From: Bacteroidales bacterium
GTDB taxonomy: Bacteria; Bacteroidota; Bacteroidia; Bacteroidales; VadinHA17
Reading direction: 5' to 3'
Assembly (NCBI GenBank): GCA_016715075.1
Contig: JADKBK010000042.1
Coordinates: 206,257 to 270,256 of the forward strand
DNA length: 64,000 bases
The position numbers were made by a program, and so were the translations under genes. Shown here one piece after another: positions 20,715 through 29,522 of this stretch. Within the stretch, counting starts at the first letter, position 1, and each line of letters starts with the position of its first letter. The notes under the pieces were generated by a model. That model did not search any database. It had not been told where the DNA came from and worked only from the letters and a program-made list of their open reading frames with translations.

Positions 20715-21782
20715 ATGAAATATGATAAAATACCCGCAGAAGTACTGAATCTTCTGAAAAAAGGTACAGTTATTCCCGCCCTTCCGCTGGCGCTTAACAG
20801 TAAGCGGAAGCTCGACATACGACGTCAGCGTGCCCTGTTGCGATATTACCTCGATGCGGGAGCAGGTGGTGTAGCCGTTGCCGTTCATACCACACAGTTT
20901 GCTATACGGAATCCGGATGTAGCCTTGTACGGTCCGCTTCTTGAACTTGCCAATGAGGAGTTTAATAAATTCGTAGCAAGAACAAAAAAACCTGTCATTC
21001 GTATTGCCGGTGTTATCGGCAGGACTGAACAGGCATTGAAGGAGGCTGATCTGGCTCTTCAGAACGGGTTTCATGCTGTTCTTCTGAGTGTGGCGGCATT
21101 TAAAGATGCCACCAATGACGAGATTATTGACCATTGCAGGAAGATAGCTGAAGTAATTCCGGTGATCGGATTCTATCTCCAGCCGGCAGTAGGTGGCCGG
21201 AAACTGGACATAAATTTCTGGAGAGAATTTGCCGGTATCGAAAATGTAATCGCAATAAAAATAGCACCATTCAACCGTTACCAGACCCTGGATGTCATCC
21301 GAGGTGTTGTCGAATCAGGAAGGGACGATCAGATAGCTTTGTATACAGGGAATGATGATAATATCCTGGTTGACCTCCTCACTGAATATCAGATTACTAC
21401 AGGTAAAAAAACCGTCAGTAAAAAGATTTGCGGCGGTCTGCTTGGTCATTGGGCGGTATGGACCCGCTCAGCTGTGAAGCTTTTGAATGATGTTCATGAT
21501 GGCAGATTCGACAATGATATTCAACAGACTTTGATGCTTGCAAACAAGATCACAGACAGTAATGCGGCCTTTTTTGACTCTGCCAACAATTTTGCCGGGT
21601 GCATAACAGGCCTGCATGAAGTTTTGCGGAGACAGGGATTGCTGGAAGGACTTTGGACACTTGATCCTGATGAAACACTCTCTCCCGGACAACTTCAGGA
21701 GATAGACAGGGTATACAACTCCTACCCTGAACTCAATGATGATGCATTTATTGCGGAGAATCTGGAAAGATGGTTATCATAA
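20715..21782 (+). CDS. Dihydrodipicolinate synthase family aldolase/lyase
   Basis: This 355-residue protein of the DHDPS/N-acetylneuraminate lyase superfamily forms or cleaves a C-C bond of a 2-keto acid through a Lys Schiff base. The barrel shows GTVIPALPLAL, YYLDAGAGGVAVAVHTTQF, KKPVIRIAGVIGRTEQAL, the Tyr-containing VIGFYLQPAVGG and the Schiff-base Lys in NVIAIKIAPFNRY. The C-terminal helical extension is longer than in classical DapA (~295 residues). ATG 20715 lies 16 bases after the epimerase stop; the longer frame back to 20622 would overlap that gene and adds no family sequence. The context suggests a keto-sugar-acid substrate rather than lysine biosynthesis. Confidence 0.85.
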   Translation: MKYDKIPAEVLNLLKKGTVIPALPLALNSKRKLDIRRQRALLRYYLDAGAGGVAVAVHTTQFAIRNPDVALYGPLLELANEEFNKFVARTKKPVIRIAGVIGRTEQALKEADLALQNGFHAVLLSVAAFKDATNDEIIDHCRKIAEVIPVIGFYLQPAVGGRKLDINFWREFAGIENVIAIKIAPFNRYQTLDVIRGVVESGRDDQIALYTGNDDNILVDLLTEYQITTGKKTVSKKICGGLLGHWAVWTRSAVKLLNDVHDGRFDNDIQQTLMLANKITDSNAAFFDSANNFAGCITGLHEVLRRQGLLEGLWTLDPDETLSPGQLQEIDRVYNSYPELNDDAFIAENLERWLS

Positions 21783-21805
21783 AAGTATCCTGACAGATAC
21801 TGCAT

Positions 21806-22671
21806 ATGGCTGAAAACAAGTCCATCCTTATCAGGCAAATGATGCCTGAAGATCTTGATCAGGCTCTCGATCTGTCTGTGACTGAGGGCTGGAACCAGAC
21901 TATGAAAGACTGGAGATTGTTGCTCGACAATCCTCTTAATGTTTGTATCGTCGCTGAAAAGGATAACAGGGTGGCAGGAACAGCAACAGCGCTTAATCAT
22001 GGTAACAGAGTTGCCTGGATAGGTATGGTTCTCGTCGATAAATTGCTGAGAGGTCAGGGTGCCGGCAAAATGCTTCTTGAATCCATCATTGAGAGACTCA
22101 ATGATGTGCCATCGGTGAAGCTTGATGCTACTCCTGCCGGAGAACCTTTATACAGGAAACTGGGATTTGCTGATGAATATAAAATATTCAGGATGACATG
22201 CATAATCATCTCTTCAAACCGGAAAATTTTTCAACCCATGGCCTGTTACCTGTCACAAAGGATTCTTTAGCAGACATTCTCGCGCTTGACAGGATAGCAT
22301 TCGGAACAGACAGAAGTTATCTGCTGGAGAACCTTCTTACCCACTACCCGGAAAAGGCATACCAGGTAAAAACCAGTGGCAAAACTGAGGGTTTCATATT
22401 AGGCAGGGATGGCTCCAGATTTAATTATATCGGGCCGGTAATTGCCAGCAGTACGGAGGAAGCCAGAGATCTGATTTCCAAAGTACTTGGGTCACTCAAC
22501 AGTCAACCTATTGCACTTGACGTAACTGAAGATAAAACTGATCTGATCCGATGGCTTGAATCAATTGGCTTTATTAAACAGCGCCACTTCATTAGAATGT
22601 TCCTGAAAAGCAATCACTGGCCTGGCAGGAAAGAGAATCAATACCTTATCAGCGGACCTGAATTCGGATGA
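21806..22671 (+). CDS. Two-domain GNAT acetyltransferase (GNAT + Acetyltransf_18), frame broken between domains
   Basis: The N-terminal domain (~130 residues) is a GNAT fold with the acetyl-CoA loop LRGQGAGKML and the end YRKLGFADEYKIFRM. The second frame, opening at 22198, encodes the Acetyltransf_18 domain typical of the same polypeptide in other bacteria: LDRIAFGTDRSYLLENLL, FILGRDG, YIGPVIASSTEEARDL. The frames overlap by 73 bases and differ by one. One missing base near 22199 (for example TGCCAT read as TGCAT) would join FRMTC to HNHLFKP. Two overlapping genes cannot be excluded. It closes the M20 / epimerase / DHDPS-like operon and converges with the DUF6807 gene after 7 bases. The acetyl acceptor is unknown. 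Confidence 0.8.
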
Positions 22672-22678
22672 CAATGAT

Positions 22679-23626
22679 TTAGTTGCTTTTTATTCCGGAA
22701 TATTCCTTCATCAGCTTAGGAATATCAAGATTATCTGCATTTCCGTTATGAATGATAAGACAATAACGAAGAATTAAGCTCTTGTCTACCGGAACAGCTA
22801 TCCTTTTGTTTCCAGGGAAAACTATATTCTGCATACTCCCTTTTTGTCTGAGTATCCATGGTTCGGGGTAATCAGGCATTTCAGGATGACAGAGTATCGT
22901 TATGCCGCTGAAAAGATCATCAGTGCCAAACTTTCCTGAAAAATCCATCCATGGTCCGGCTTTAACCTGAAGTTCCTTAGGAGTGATCACTCCGTTGTCT
23001 GAGGAAAAAACCAGACTATCAGGAAGCTTTATCCTTGCACAAAAACCACCATACCCTTTCTGATCTGGTGATCCTCCTAACTGAATCCCTTCAGTCAGGG
23101 CTTTCAGGCTTATCTCAAAATCTATCCGGCGTATATCGGATTCAAGTTTATGTACAGTTATTGTGGTTTTTTCTTCAATGAATGGCTTCCTGTCTTCGAT
23201 AGTGGAAGAATGCCAGAGAACATCAACCCTGAACTCAGCATTATCCTGCCCGGTTTTGCTGCTGATCTTCACCACCTCCTGAGAAATACTGTCATTTGTC
23301 CAACCGTCACCCAGCCTGATATCATTCTGGTAAAGCTGATGCCATGCCCAGAAAATTCCCCGGTGATAAGGATGATCGGCAGGAAATTCCTCCGTGAGGA
23401 TAATACCATTCAGATCGAACAGCGGATGTATATAATTACTGCATACATATTTACCATCAAGGCTCTTCGGCTCCGTACGATAAAAGAATACAGCTTTCCC
23501 ATTTTCATTCAGCTCTATTCCCTCTCCTGTCTCAACTATTGAGAAAGGTGATACCCGCTTTTCAGCAGATGAACAGGCGATCATTAAAACAAGAGGTATC
23601 AGAAGGACAAAATAAAATAGCTTCAT
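22679..23626 (-). CDS. DUF6807 (PmoA-like) family lipoprotein
   Basis: The 315-residue lipoprotein (lipobox MIAC at residue ~18) matches the DUF6807, formerly PmoA-like, family. Visible landmarks are YVCSNYIHPLFDLNG, ADHPYHRGIFWAWHQ, DGWTNDSI, the central FEISLKALTEGIQLGG, YGGFCARIKLP and GITILCHPEMPDYPEPW. The paired His residues in the DHPYHRG motif are the most conserved feature of the family, which has no settled activity and is commonly encoded next to Gfo/Idh/MocA oxidoreductases. Here it is last in a three-gene unit with such an oxidoreductase and a DoxX protein. Confidence 0.88.
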   Translation of the reverse strand: MKLFYFVLLIPLVLMIACSSAEKRVSPFSIVETGEGIELNENGKAVFFYRTEPKSLDGKYVCSNYIHPLFDLNGIILTEEFPADHPYHRGIFWAWHQLYQNDIRLGDGWTNDSISQEVVKISSKTGQDNAEFRVDVLWHSSTIEDRKPFIEEKTTITVHKLESDIRRIDFEISLKALTEGIQLGGSPDQKGYGGFCARIKLPDSLVFSSDNGVITPKELQVKAGPWMDFSGKFGTDDLFSGITILCHPEMPDYPEPWILRQKGSMQNIVFPGNKRIAVPVDKSLILRYCLIIHNGNADNLDIPKLMKEYSGIKSN

Positions 23627-23673
23627 TGAATATCATTATTCAGATGACATAATTTACTGTATAAAAAAGGGAA

Positions 23674-25263
23674 TCAGACAATTTTTCTATTTACCGGATC
23701 CCATTCGGTTCTCCGCTTTTCGACGTACGATTTATGTGCCATCATACATGCAATTCCCTCCTCGAATGCTTTCTCAATATCAGCGCTGGGAGTCTTGCCA
23801 TTGCGGATGCAATCGATCCACTCCTTTATATGCAGATAGGTAACGTCAACAGTTACCCCGTTTATTGTAGTTGTTGTGAGCCCCCTTGCGGCATAGTATT
23901 TCTCTGTTGCCGAGGTTACAGCATCAATGCTCCCCCTGTTGGGATTGAAGGATACCATAGGTGCTGAAGGATCAATAAGACCCGATTCAATCTGTTTCTT
24001 GTACCGTGTTGATTCGCTGTCAGCTGTTATACTTATTGCACTTCCAATTTCCATAGATGCATCATGCCCCATGAATACACGTCCGCGGCTGCGGCTGTTT
24101 CCGAGTGTGGCACTGTAGAGCAATGTTAGCTCACGATCGGGATATTCAAATACACATTGCAGTGTATCAGGCATATCCCTGTTATCCTTCCAGTAATAAA
24201 TACCACCGGATGAGACAACTGATTTTGGAATACCGATTCGCAGGAGCTGATTTACCGAGTCGAATTCGTGAGTAAAAAGCTGACCTATCAGGCCGATATC
24301 ATAGTCAAAGTATTTAGTCCAGTTATAGTACCGTTCAGCACTGAATGGCACTTTTGGAGCATCACCAAGCCACTGGGCCCAATCAATTGATTTTTCGTCT
24401 CCCGGTTTGATGTTGCCGTTTTTGTCGAGGTGTCTGATCCATGCGCCATCGGCAGAATTACGGTTTGTAGTTGTCTCTATAAGGGAGATCTTGCCGAGTA
24501 TATCTTTCTTTATTATATCCTTTGCCTGTTGAAAAATAACACTCTGGGTAATCTGATGCCCAAGCTGATATACTATCTTGCTGTTCTTTACAGCATCATA
24601 CATCTCATAAAGCTGTTCTTCAGAATGTGTGGGAGATTTTTCACAATAAACATGCTTACCTGCTTTGGCTGCAGCTGTGGTAATCGGAGCATGATGATGG
24701 TCAGGAGTGGCAATCATAATGGCGTCAATATCCTTGTCATCAAGCATCTCCTGATAAGTCATGTATCTTTTTACAGGCAGCTTTGAAGATGAAGCTCCTC
24801 CTGCCCTGAATTCATTTTGGCTGTTTCCAGCCCTCTTTGAGCATGCATATCAAGCATCACATATACCTGTTATAGCTACATTGAGATCCTCCTGTGCGAG
24901 CCAGTCCTTAAGAGTATCGTTTTTCTTACCTGCTTCAACATCTTCAGGATGCATATAGCCAAGTCCGTTTGCATGCGACACGGCGCGGTTACCGTAACCA
25001 ATCAGACCGATTCTAAGCAAATCTGATTTGGCGGATGACCCTTTTACAATTACCGGAGCCTTCATGTTATCTAATCCCAACTCCTTTATCACCCTGTTCC
25101 TTTTCTCCTGATCGTATGTATATTTTTTGAATAGTTCGAAAGCAAATACACCCAGTACAGGTATTCCAATCAAAGCCTTCAGTAATGTTCTTCTTTTTAT
25201 AGTCGATTGCTGTGTCATATCATTTTTATTTTCAGAATTCGTTATAACCTCTTTCTTGCCCAT
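23674..25263 (-). CDS. Tat-type exported Gfo/Idh/MocA oxidoreductase (two compensating frame breaks)
   Basis: An NAD(P)-dependent sugar oxidoreductase of ~530 residues. The N-terminus has a twin-arginine-like signal (IKRRTLLKALIG, then a hydrophobic stretch). The Rossmann loop is RIGLIGYGNRA, and the cofactor/catalytic motif is CEKSPTHS, a variant of E-K-P. Read in one frame there is a TGA at 24850-24852. Shifting frame only between 24852-24853 and 24815-24818 replaces the stop region with FDMHAQRGLETAKNEF, the normal family sequence. So two bases are probably missing at the first run and one at the second. A strong ribosome-binding site supports the start at 25263. It lies between DoxX (17-base gap) and DUF6807 (47-base gap). 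Confidence 0.88.
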
Positions 25264-25270
25264 GATCTCT

Positions 25271-25278
25271 TCCCTCCT
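25271..25278 (-). promoter_or_regulatory. Strong Shine-Dalgarno for the Tat oxidoreductase
   Basis: AGGAGGGA on the minus strand lies 7 bases before the ATG at 25263. It supports that start, which includes the whole twin-arginine signal, over downstream Met codons. Confidence 0.7.
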
Positions 25279-25280
25279 CT

Positions 25281-25778
25281 TTACTTATTACGATTTCTAT
25301 ACTGATGAACAAATATATCAAGACCGGCAAATAAACCTGAAGGAAAGACAGCCAGTACAACCAGTGCCATTGCTTCAATAAGGGTCTTGCTGATAATCAG
25401 ATAACTCCCTTCTGTCGGGACTGTGTATTCCAATCCTATCAATGGAGGGTTGTTCAGATAATATACAAATAAAAGTATTGCTCCTGATATAGCGGCAGGT
25501 TTGGTAAAGAGACCCAGGATCAATCCAAGGCCAATAGCTATAAGTCCCCATGTATTCAAAAAGTCGACTGCATTCAGCACTCCCGGATTTGAGACTATCC
25601 ATTTCGAAACACCTGATAAGAGCCACTTTGATTCATTGAGAAAACCAATTGATGACCAGTTTGGGATCAGTAATTTTGAAAAACCTTCATAAAGAATATG
25701 CCAGCCAACCAGTATCCTCAACGCAACAAGTACGTATCTCTGCATCGGGCTGTAATCTGTTGTTTCTTTCATATGCAT
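25281..25778 (-). CDS. DoxX family inner-membrane protein
   Basis: This 165-residue integral membrane protein has about four hydrophobic helices: LVALRILVGWHILYEG, the central LIAIGLGLILGLF, AAISGAILLFVYYL, and a C-terminal IEAMALVVLAVFPSGLFAG. The first helix with its RILVGWHILYEGFSKL pattern and the small-residue LGLILGL helix fit DoxX/DoxD-like proteins. It is the first gene of a unit with the Tat-exported oxidoreductase and the DUF6807 lipoprotein. A role in passing electrons from the oxidoreductase to the quinone pool is tempting but only inferred. Either ATG 25778 or the one two codons on could be the start. Confidence 0.88.
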   Translation of the reverse strand: MHMKETTDYSPMQRYVLVALRILVGWHILYEGFSKLLIPNWSSIGFLNESKWLLSGVSKWIVSNPGVLNAVDFLNTWGLIAIGLGLILGLFTKPAAISGAILLFVYYLNNPPLIGLEYTVPTEGSYLIISKTLIEAMALVVLAVFPSGLFAGLDIFVHQYRNRNK

Positions 25779-26001
25779 TGAAATATTAAATATTGATATA
25801 ATGATAACATCTATTTTTAAAATCCGTTAAAAATAGTAATAAACTTAAAATAAACAGTATTCAAAAGAAATATTTCGATACATATATTTCGTTATCATTA
25901 AAAGAGTTTATATATCATTTCGAACTTAAAAAATGTCAGAATAAGGTTTGTATTCCAACAGTTTCAAAAAAACGATATCTTTAGCATTATTTATTAAAAC
26001 T

Positions 26002-27408
26002 ATGAGAAACACTCTATTTAGTCTGGCCTGCTTTATAATTAAAGCCTGCTTGTGCGTGAATTTATCTGCACAGGAACTTTATAAACCTACATGGGAATCA
26101 CTTGACAGTCATAAAATGCCTCAATGGTATGACGATGCCAAGATCGGACTCAGCATGCACTGGGGAGTCTATTCCGTTCCTGCCTGGGCACCAAGGGAAG
26201 AGGGCATCTCATATGCCGAATGGTATGGATACAGAATGAAGGAACAGGGCAATCCAACAGTCGATTATCACAGAAATAACTTTGGTGAGAATTTTGGCTA
26301 TGACGATTTTATCCCTTTATGGAAAGCTGAAAACTACAAACCTTCCGAATGGGCACAGTTTGCTAAAAAAATGGGGGCCAGATATATGTTCATAACCTCC
26401 AAACACCATGATGGTTTCTGTCTATGGCCAACAAAATATACCGACCGGAATGCAATGAAAATGGGACCCCACAAAGACCTGCTGGGTGAGTTTTTCAAAG
26501 CAGGCCGAAAGGAAGGGCTGAAGGTAGGATTATACTTTTCGCTTTATGAATGGTTCAATCCGCTTTACACTAAGAAGGAAATCCCTTATGCAGGGCTAAA
26601 AAAAGTGAATAATTATGTTGATGATTTTATGATCCCTCAGATAAAGGAACTCATTGAACTGTACCACCCGGACTTTTTCTATTTCGATGGAGAATGGGAT
26701 CATCCTGAGGATTTCTGGAAAATGAAGGAGGTGGTTGCCTATTACTATAATCAGGCTGCAGCAAGAAACCAGGAAGTTTTTGTTAATGACCGTTTTGGCA
26801 AGGACGAACGTGGTAAACACGGCGATCTTTATAATGTGGAATATGACTATGAAAAAGGAAGTGAAGGCTTACTTACACATAAATGGTCATACTGGCAAGG
26901 TATTGCAAAAACATTCGGTTATAACAAAGATACAGACCAGGAAGATTGTCTCTCACCAAAACAATTCATAGACAAGGTAATAAAAAGAGTAAGCAAAAAT
27001 GGCAATTTTGATATCAATGTAGGGCCAACCGCAGCAGGTTTAATACCTGAATATGAACAATACCCGCTGCTGAAACTGGGCGAATGGCTTAGTACTAATG
27101 GCGAAGCAATTTACGGTACACGGCCCTGGCATGTACAGGAAGAGGGAGATGCCTGCTTTACTGCAAAAGGAAACTATGTATATCCCATATTTCTAAAATG
27201 GCAGGGCAGCGAATTTCATCTTAAATCTGTTAAACCGGTTGAAGGTTCTGAAATAACCATGCTTGGAGTTACAGGCAATCTTAAATGGAAATGGGATGAA
27301 TCGAATGGTCTGACAATAAGCTACCCTAAGGAAAAGGCAAGGCCAACATCATGCAGTTATGCATGGGCTTTTAAAATTCAGGTGAAGCAGGCTGCTGGTG
27401 AGAGGTGA
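26002..27408 (+). CDS. Secreted GH29 alpha-L-fucosidase
   Basis: GH29 enzymes release terminal L-fucose by a retaining mechanism. ATG 26002 begins a signal peptide (to NLSA-Q); the upstream extension needs a TTG start. Family motifs are AKIGLSMHWGVYSVPAW, FAKKMGARYMFITSKHHDGF, KVGLYFSLYEW and FFYFDGEWDH, whose Asp is the expected nucleophile. Strand-7/8 segments (NVEYDYEKGSEG, NFDINVGPTAAG) and a C-terminal sandwich (FKIQ) follow. The last residues and the stop fall inside the GTGAGAG tandem array, which may have replaced the natural C-terminal codons. A FucP-type symporter two genes on strengthens the L-fucose link. Confidence 0.93.
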   Translation: MRNTLFSLACFIIKACLCVNLSAQELYKPTWESLDSHKMPQWYDDAKIGLSMHWGVYSVPAWAPREEGISYAEWYGYRMKEQGNPTVDYHRNNFGENFGYDDFIPLWKAENYKPSEWAQFAKKMGARYMFITSKHHDGFCLWPTKYTDRNAMKMGPHKDLLGEFFKAGRKEGLKVGLYFSLYEWFNPLYTKKEIPYAGLKKVNNYVDDFMIPQIKELIELYHPDFFYFDGEWDHPEDFWKMKEVVAYYYNQAAARNQEVFVNDRFGKDERGKHGDLYNVEYDYEKGSEGLLTHKWSYWQGIAKTFGYNKDTDQEDCLSPKQFIDKVIKRVSKNGNFDINVGPTAAGLIPEYEQYPLLKLGEWLSTNGEAIYGTRPWHVQEEGDACFTAKGNYVYPIFLKWQGSEFHLKSVKPVEGSEITMLGVTGNLKWKWDESNGLTISYPKEKARPTSCSYAWAFKIQVKQAAGER

Positions 27409-27509
27409 GAGGTGAGAGGTGAGACTTGAGACGTGAGAGGTGAGACGTGAGTAGTAAGTTGTGAGTCGTGAGACGTGAGACGTGAGACGTGAGTAGTAAG
27501 TTGTGAGAT
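27398..27509. repeat. Degenerate tandem array of GTGAGAG/GTGAGAC heptamers
   Basis: About 112 bases are built almost entirely from GTGAGAG, GTGAGAC and variants. A longer unit, GTGAGACGTGAGTAGTAAGT, occurs twice about 40 bases apart. The array begins inside the last codons of the GH29 gene, supplies its TGA stop and ends ~20 bases before the next start. No hairpin is evident because all units point the same way. Confidence 0.85.
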
Positions 27510-27529
27510 AGATTAAAATTAATGCATAT

Positions 27530-29461
27530 ATGAAAACAATGCTTCTTTCTTTCCTGTTGCTTCTCATTCTGCAAACAGGATCACTAACTGGTCAAACGCG
27601 ATATATGGCCGGAACAGGCCAATCAGGAATAGAACCTTACGAATCGCAGATATCTCTGCACCTTGGTGGATATGGCGCTCCCAGGGATGGACGCTTTACC
27701 CTTCAATGGAGACATGAAGGAAAAGCTCCGGAGGCAACTGCAATGACAGGATTGAATGGAAAGATTTTCATTGTCAACGGGTCTGAACTCATGTGTTCAG
27801 TACCATCCGAAGCAGAAATAGTATGGAAACATGCAGGCAAGGCAGAAAATATTCTGTCTATAGCCGGGTATAACGGGATGATTTACGCCCTTAATGCGAA
27901 TGGCGTTATTCTTGAAGGCAAAGTAGCTGGTGATATAAAATGGAAGGAAAGAGGGTTGGCTGAAAAAAGCTCTGTTTTAATTACTGTAGCGTCGGGTATT
28001 CTCTATTCAACAGATGGTAAAGGTATTCTTCATAGTGCTCCTCTGGCAGAGAAGACACTCAAGTGGACAAAGAGTGAAATGGTGAACAATATTATAAGCT
28101 TTTCCTCTGATAACGGGAAACTATATGCACTTACAGGTGATGGAATTATATACTGTCGCAACATATCCGGCAGTGGGAGCAAATGGATGAAGATTGCATA
28201 CAGGAATAATGAGACAATTAAGGAGGATATAAGGCTGGTCGCATTTTTAAACGAAAGGATTTACGGGATTGCCAGAGATAATAACTTTTACCTCGGAGAG
28301 CACAGAAGCGAAGGTAATCTGACCGCCAGGGCACTTGCAGTACAAAGTGGAGAAAAAACTGTCGTAATAGTGAATGTTGACGTATGCGGGCTAACGGCTG
28401 ATTTTACCGGTTTGGTTAAGAATGAGATCCGGGAAAAGCACAATTTACCGGTATCAGCTGTTTTCATTAATTCTTCCCACACACATTTTGCACCGGTTTC
28501 CCAGAACTGGCTCACGTGGCAGGAGGCTAATCAGCGGCCCGACAGTATATTCTTATATACAATAGTCCGAAATGGTATACTTAATGCCATAGACAAGGCG
28601 CTGAACACAATGTCACCGGCTGAATTATGGTTTGGAGGAGGTACAACAGATATCGGTTATAACAGGAGCCTTAAGGATCATCCGGAGTTATATGACAGCG
28701 ATGTGGATGTTTTGAAAATTGTATATTCCGGTAAAAATCAGGAGAGCTACCTGTTCATGACTGCATGCCATCCCGTATTCAGCACTGCCGGAAAGCTGCA
28801 CTATACGATCAGCGCCAACTATCCGGGTGTGGCTAGAAAGCTTGTCGAGGAGAGAACAGGGACTGAAAATTCACTCTTCCTTCAGGGCACAGCAGGTGAT
28901 ATTAATCCAAGAGACAATGGCGAATATATTTCTGGTGAAAAGCTTTCAAATGAAGTCATCAGCGTTTTGAATAAACCCATGTCAAAAATTGATGGAGCTG
29001 TCTCCTTTTTCCTGGACACAATTAATATACCTGTAAGGCCATGGACAAAAGAGGAGATCCTTGCTTTCAGAGAAAAGAATGCTGATCTGACTGGAGATGT
29101 CTATGCTGAAAAGAATGTTAAGTGGGCTGATCTGATGATGGACTATTACAGTAAAGGTACAATGCCGGAGTCGCTGCCGGTTTATATAAACACGATCAAT
29201 ATAGGTAACTGGAAACTGGTTGGATTCTCCAGGGAAACAACAACGGAATACAGTTTCGGGGTGAAGAAAATGTGGCCTGGTAAGCTTGTTTCTGTAGCCG
29301 GTTATACCAACGATGTATCAAGTTATCTTCCAACGCATATGCATCTGGAAGCTAAAAACTACGAAGGGTTGGATTCGTTTTTCTGGTATGGCCAGCCAAA
29401 CGTATTTCCTATGGATGCAGATAAGATAATTCTTGAAAAGATCAGGTCTCTTGCACATTAA
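27530..29461 (+). CDS. Neutral-ceramidase-fold hydrolase with a nested five-repeat beta-propeller
   Basis: The 643-residue protein has a signal peptide (to LTG-Q), then the start of a neutral/alkaline ceramidase-type domain (YMAGTGQSGIEPYES, HLGGYGAPRDGRF at ~44-56). About 200 residues with five W-x-x-x-G-like repeats at a ~40-residue period follow (Trp at about 60, 99, 138, 179, 219). Ceramidase sequence then resumes with TARALAVQSGEKTVVIVNVD, SSHTHFAP (H-x-H zinc ligands), ACHPVF and FLQGTAGDINPR. The insert resembles tectonin/tachylectin-like propellers. Whether the substrate is a sphingolipid is not shown. It lies between GH29 and the sugar symporter on one strand. Confidence 0.8.
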   Translation: MKTMLLSFLLLLILQTGSLTGQTRYMAGTGQSGIEPYESQISLHLGGYGAPRDGRFTLQWRHEGKAPEATAMTGLNGKIFIVNGSELMCSVPSEAEIVWKHAGKAENILSIAGYNGMIYALNANGVILEGKVAGDIKWKERGLAEKSSVLITVASGILYSTDGKGILHSAPLAEKTLKWTKSEMVNNIISFSSDNGKLYALTGDGIIYCRNISGSGSKWMKIAYRNNETIKEDIRLVAFLNERIYGIARDNNFYLGEHRSEGNLTARALAVQSGEKTVVIVNVDVCGLTADFTGLVKNEIREKHNLPVSAVFINSSHTHFAPVSQNWLTWQEANQRPDSIFLYTIVRNGILNAIDKALNTMSPAELWFGGGTTDIGYNRSLKDHPELYDSDVDVLKIVYSGKNQESYLFMTACHPVFSTAGKLHYTISANYPGVARKLVEERTGTENSLFLQGTAGDINPRDNGEYISGEKLSNEVISVLNKPMSKIDGAVSFFLDTINIPVRPWTKEEILAFREKNADLTGDVYAEKNVKWADLMMDYYSKGTMPESLPVYINTINIGNWKLVGFSRETTTEYSFGVKKMWPGKLVSVAGYTNDVSSYLPTHMHLEAKNYEGLDSFFWYGQPNVFPMDADKIILEKIRSLAH

Positions 29462-29522
29462 GAGAAAAATAGTACTTTCCACCTGAATTATTTGAAATTT
29501 CTCATTTTCTATATTATTCATA

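Noticed and set aside
24850..24852. In-frame TGA as a selenocysteine or readthrough codon
   Set aside because: The adjacent frame carries the conserved family sequence between two mononucleotide runs, so missing bases explain it; no SECIS-like hairpin was seen just after the TGA.
27398..27509. CRISPR or attachment-site array
   Set aside because: Direct GTGAGAC units run into each other without spacers, and no integrase or cas gene is nearby.
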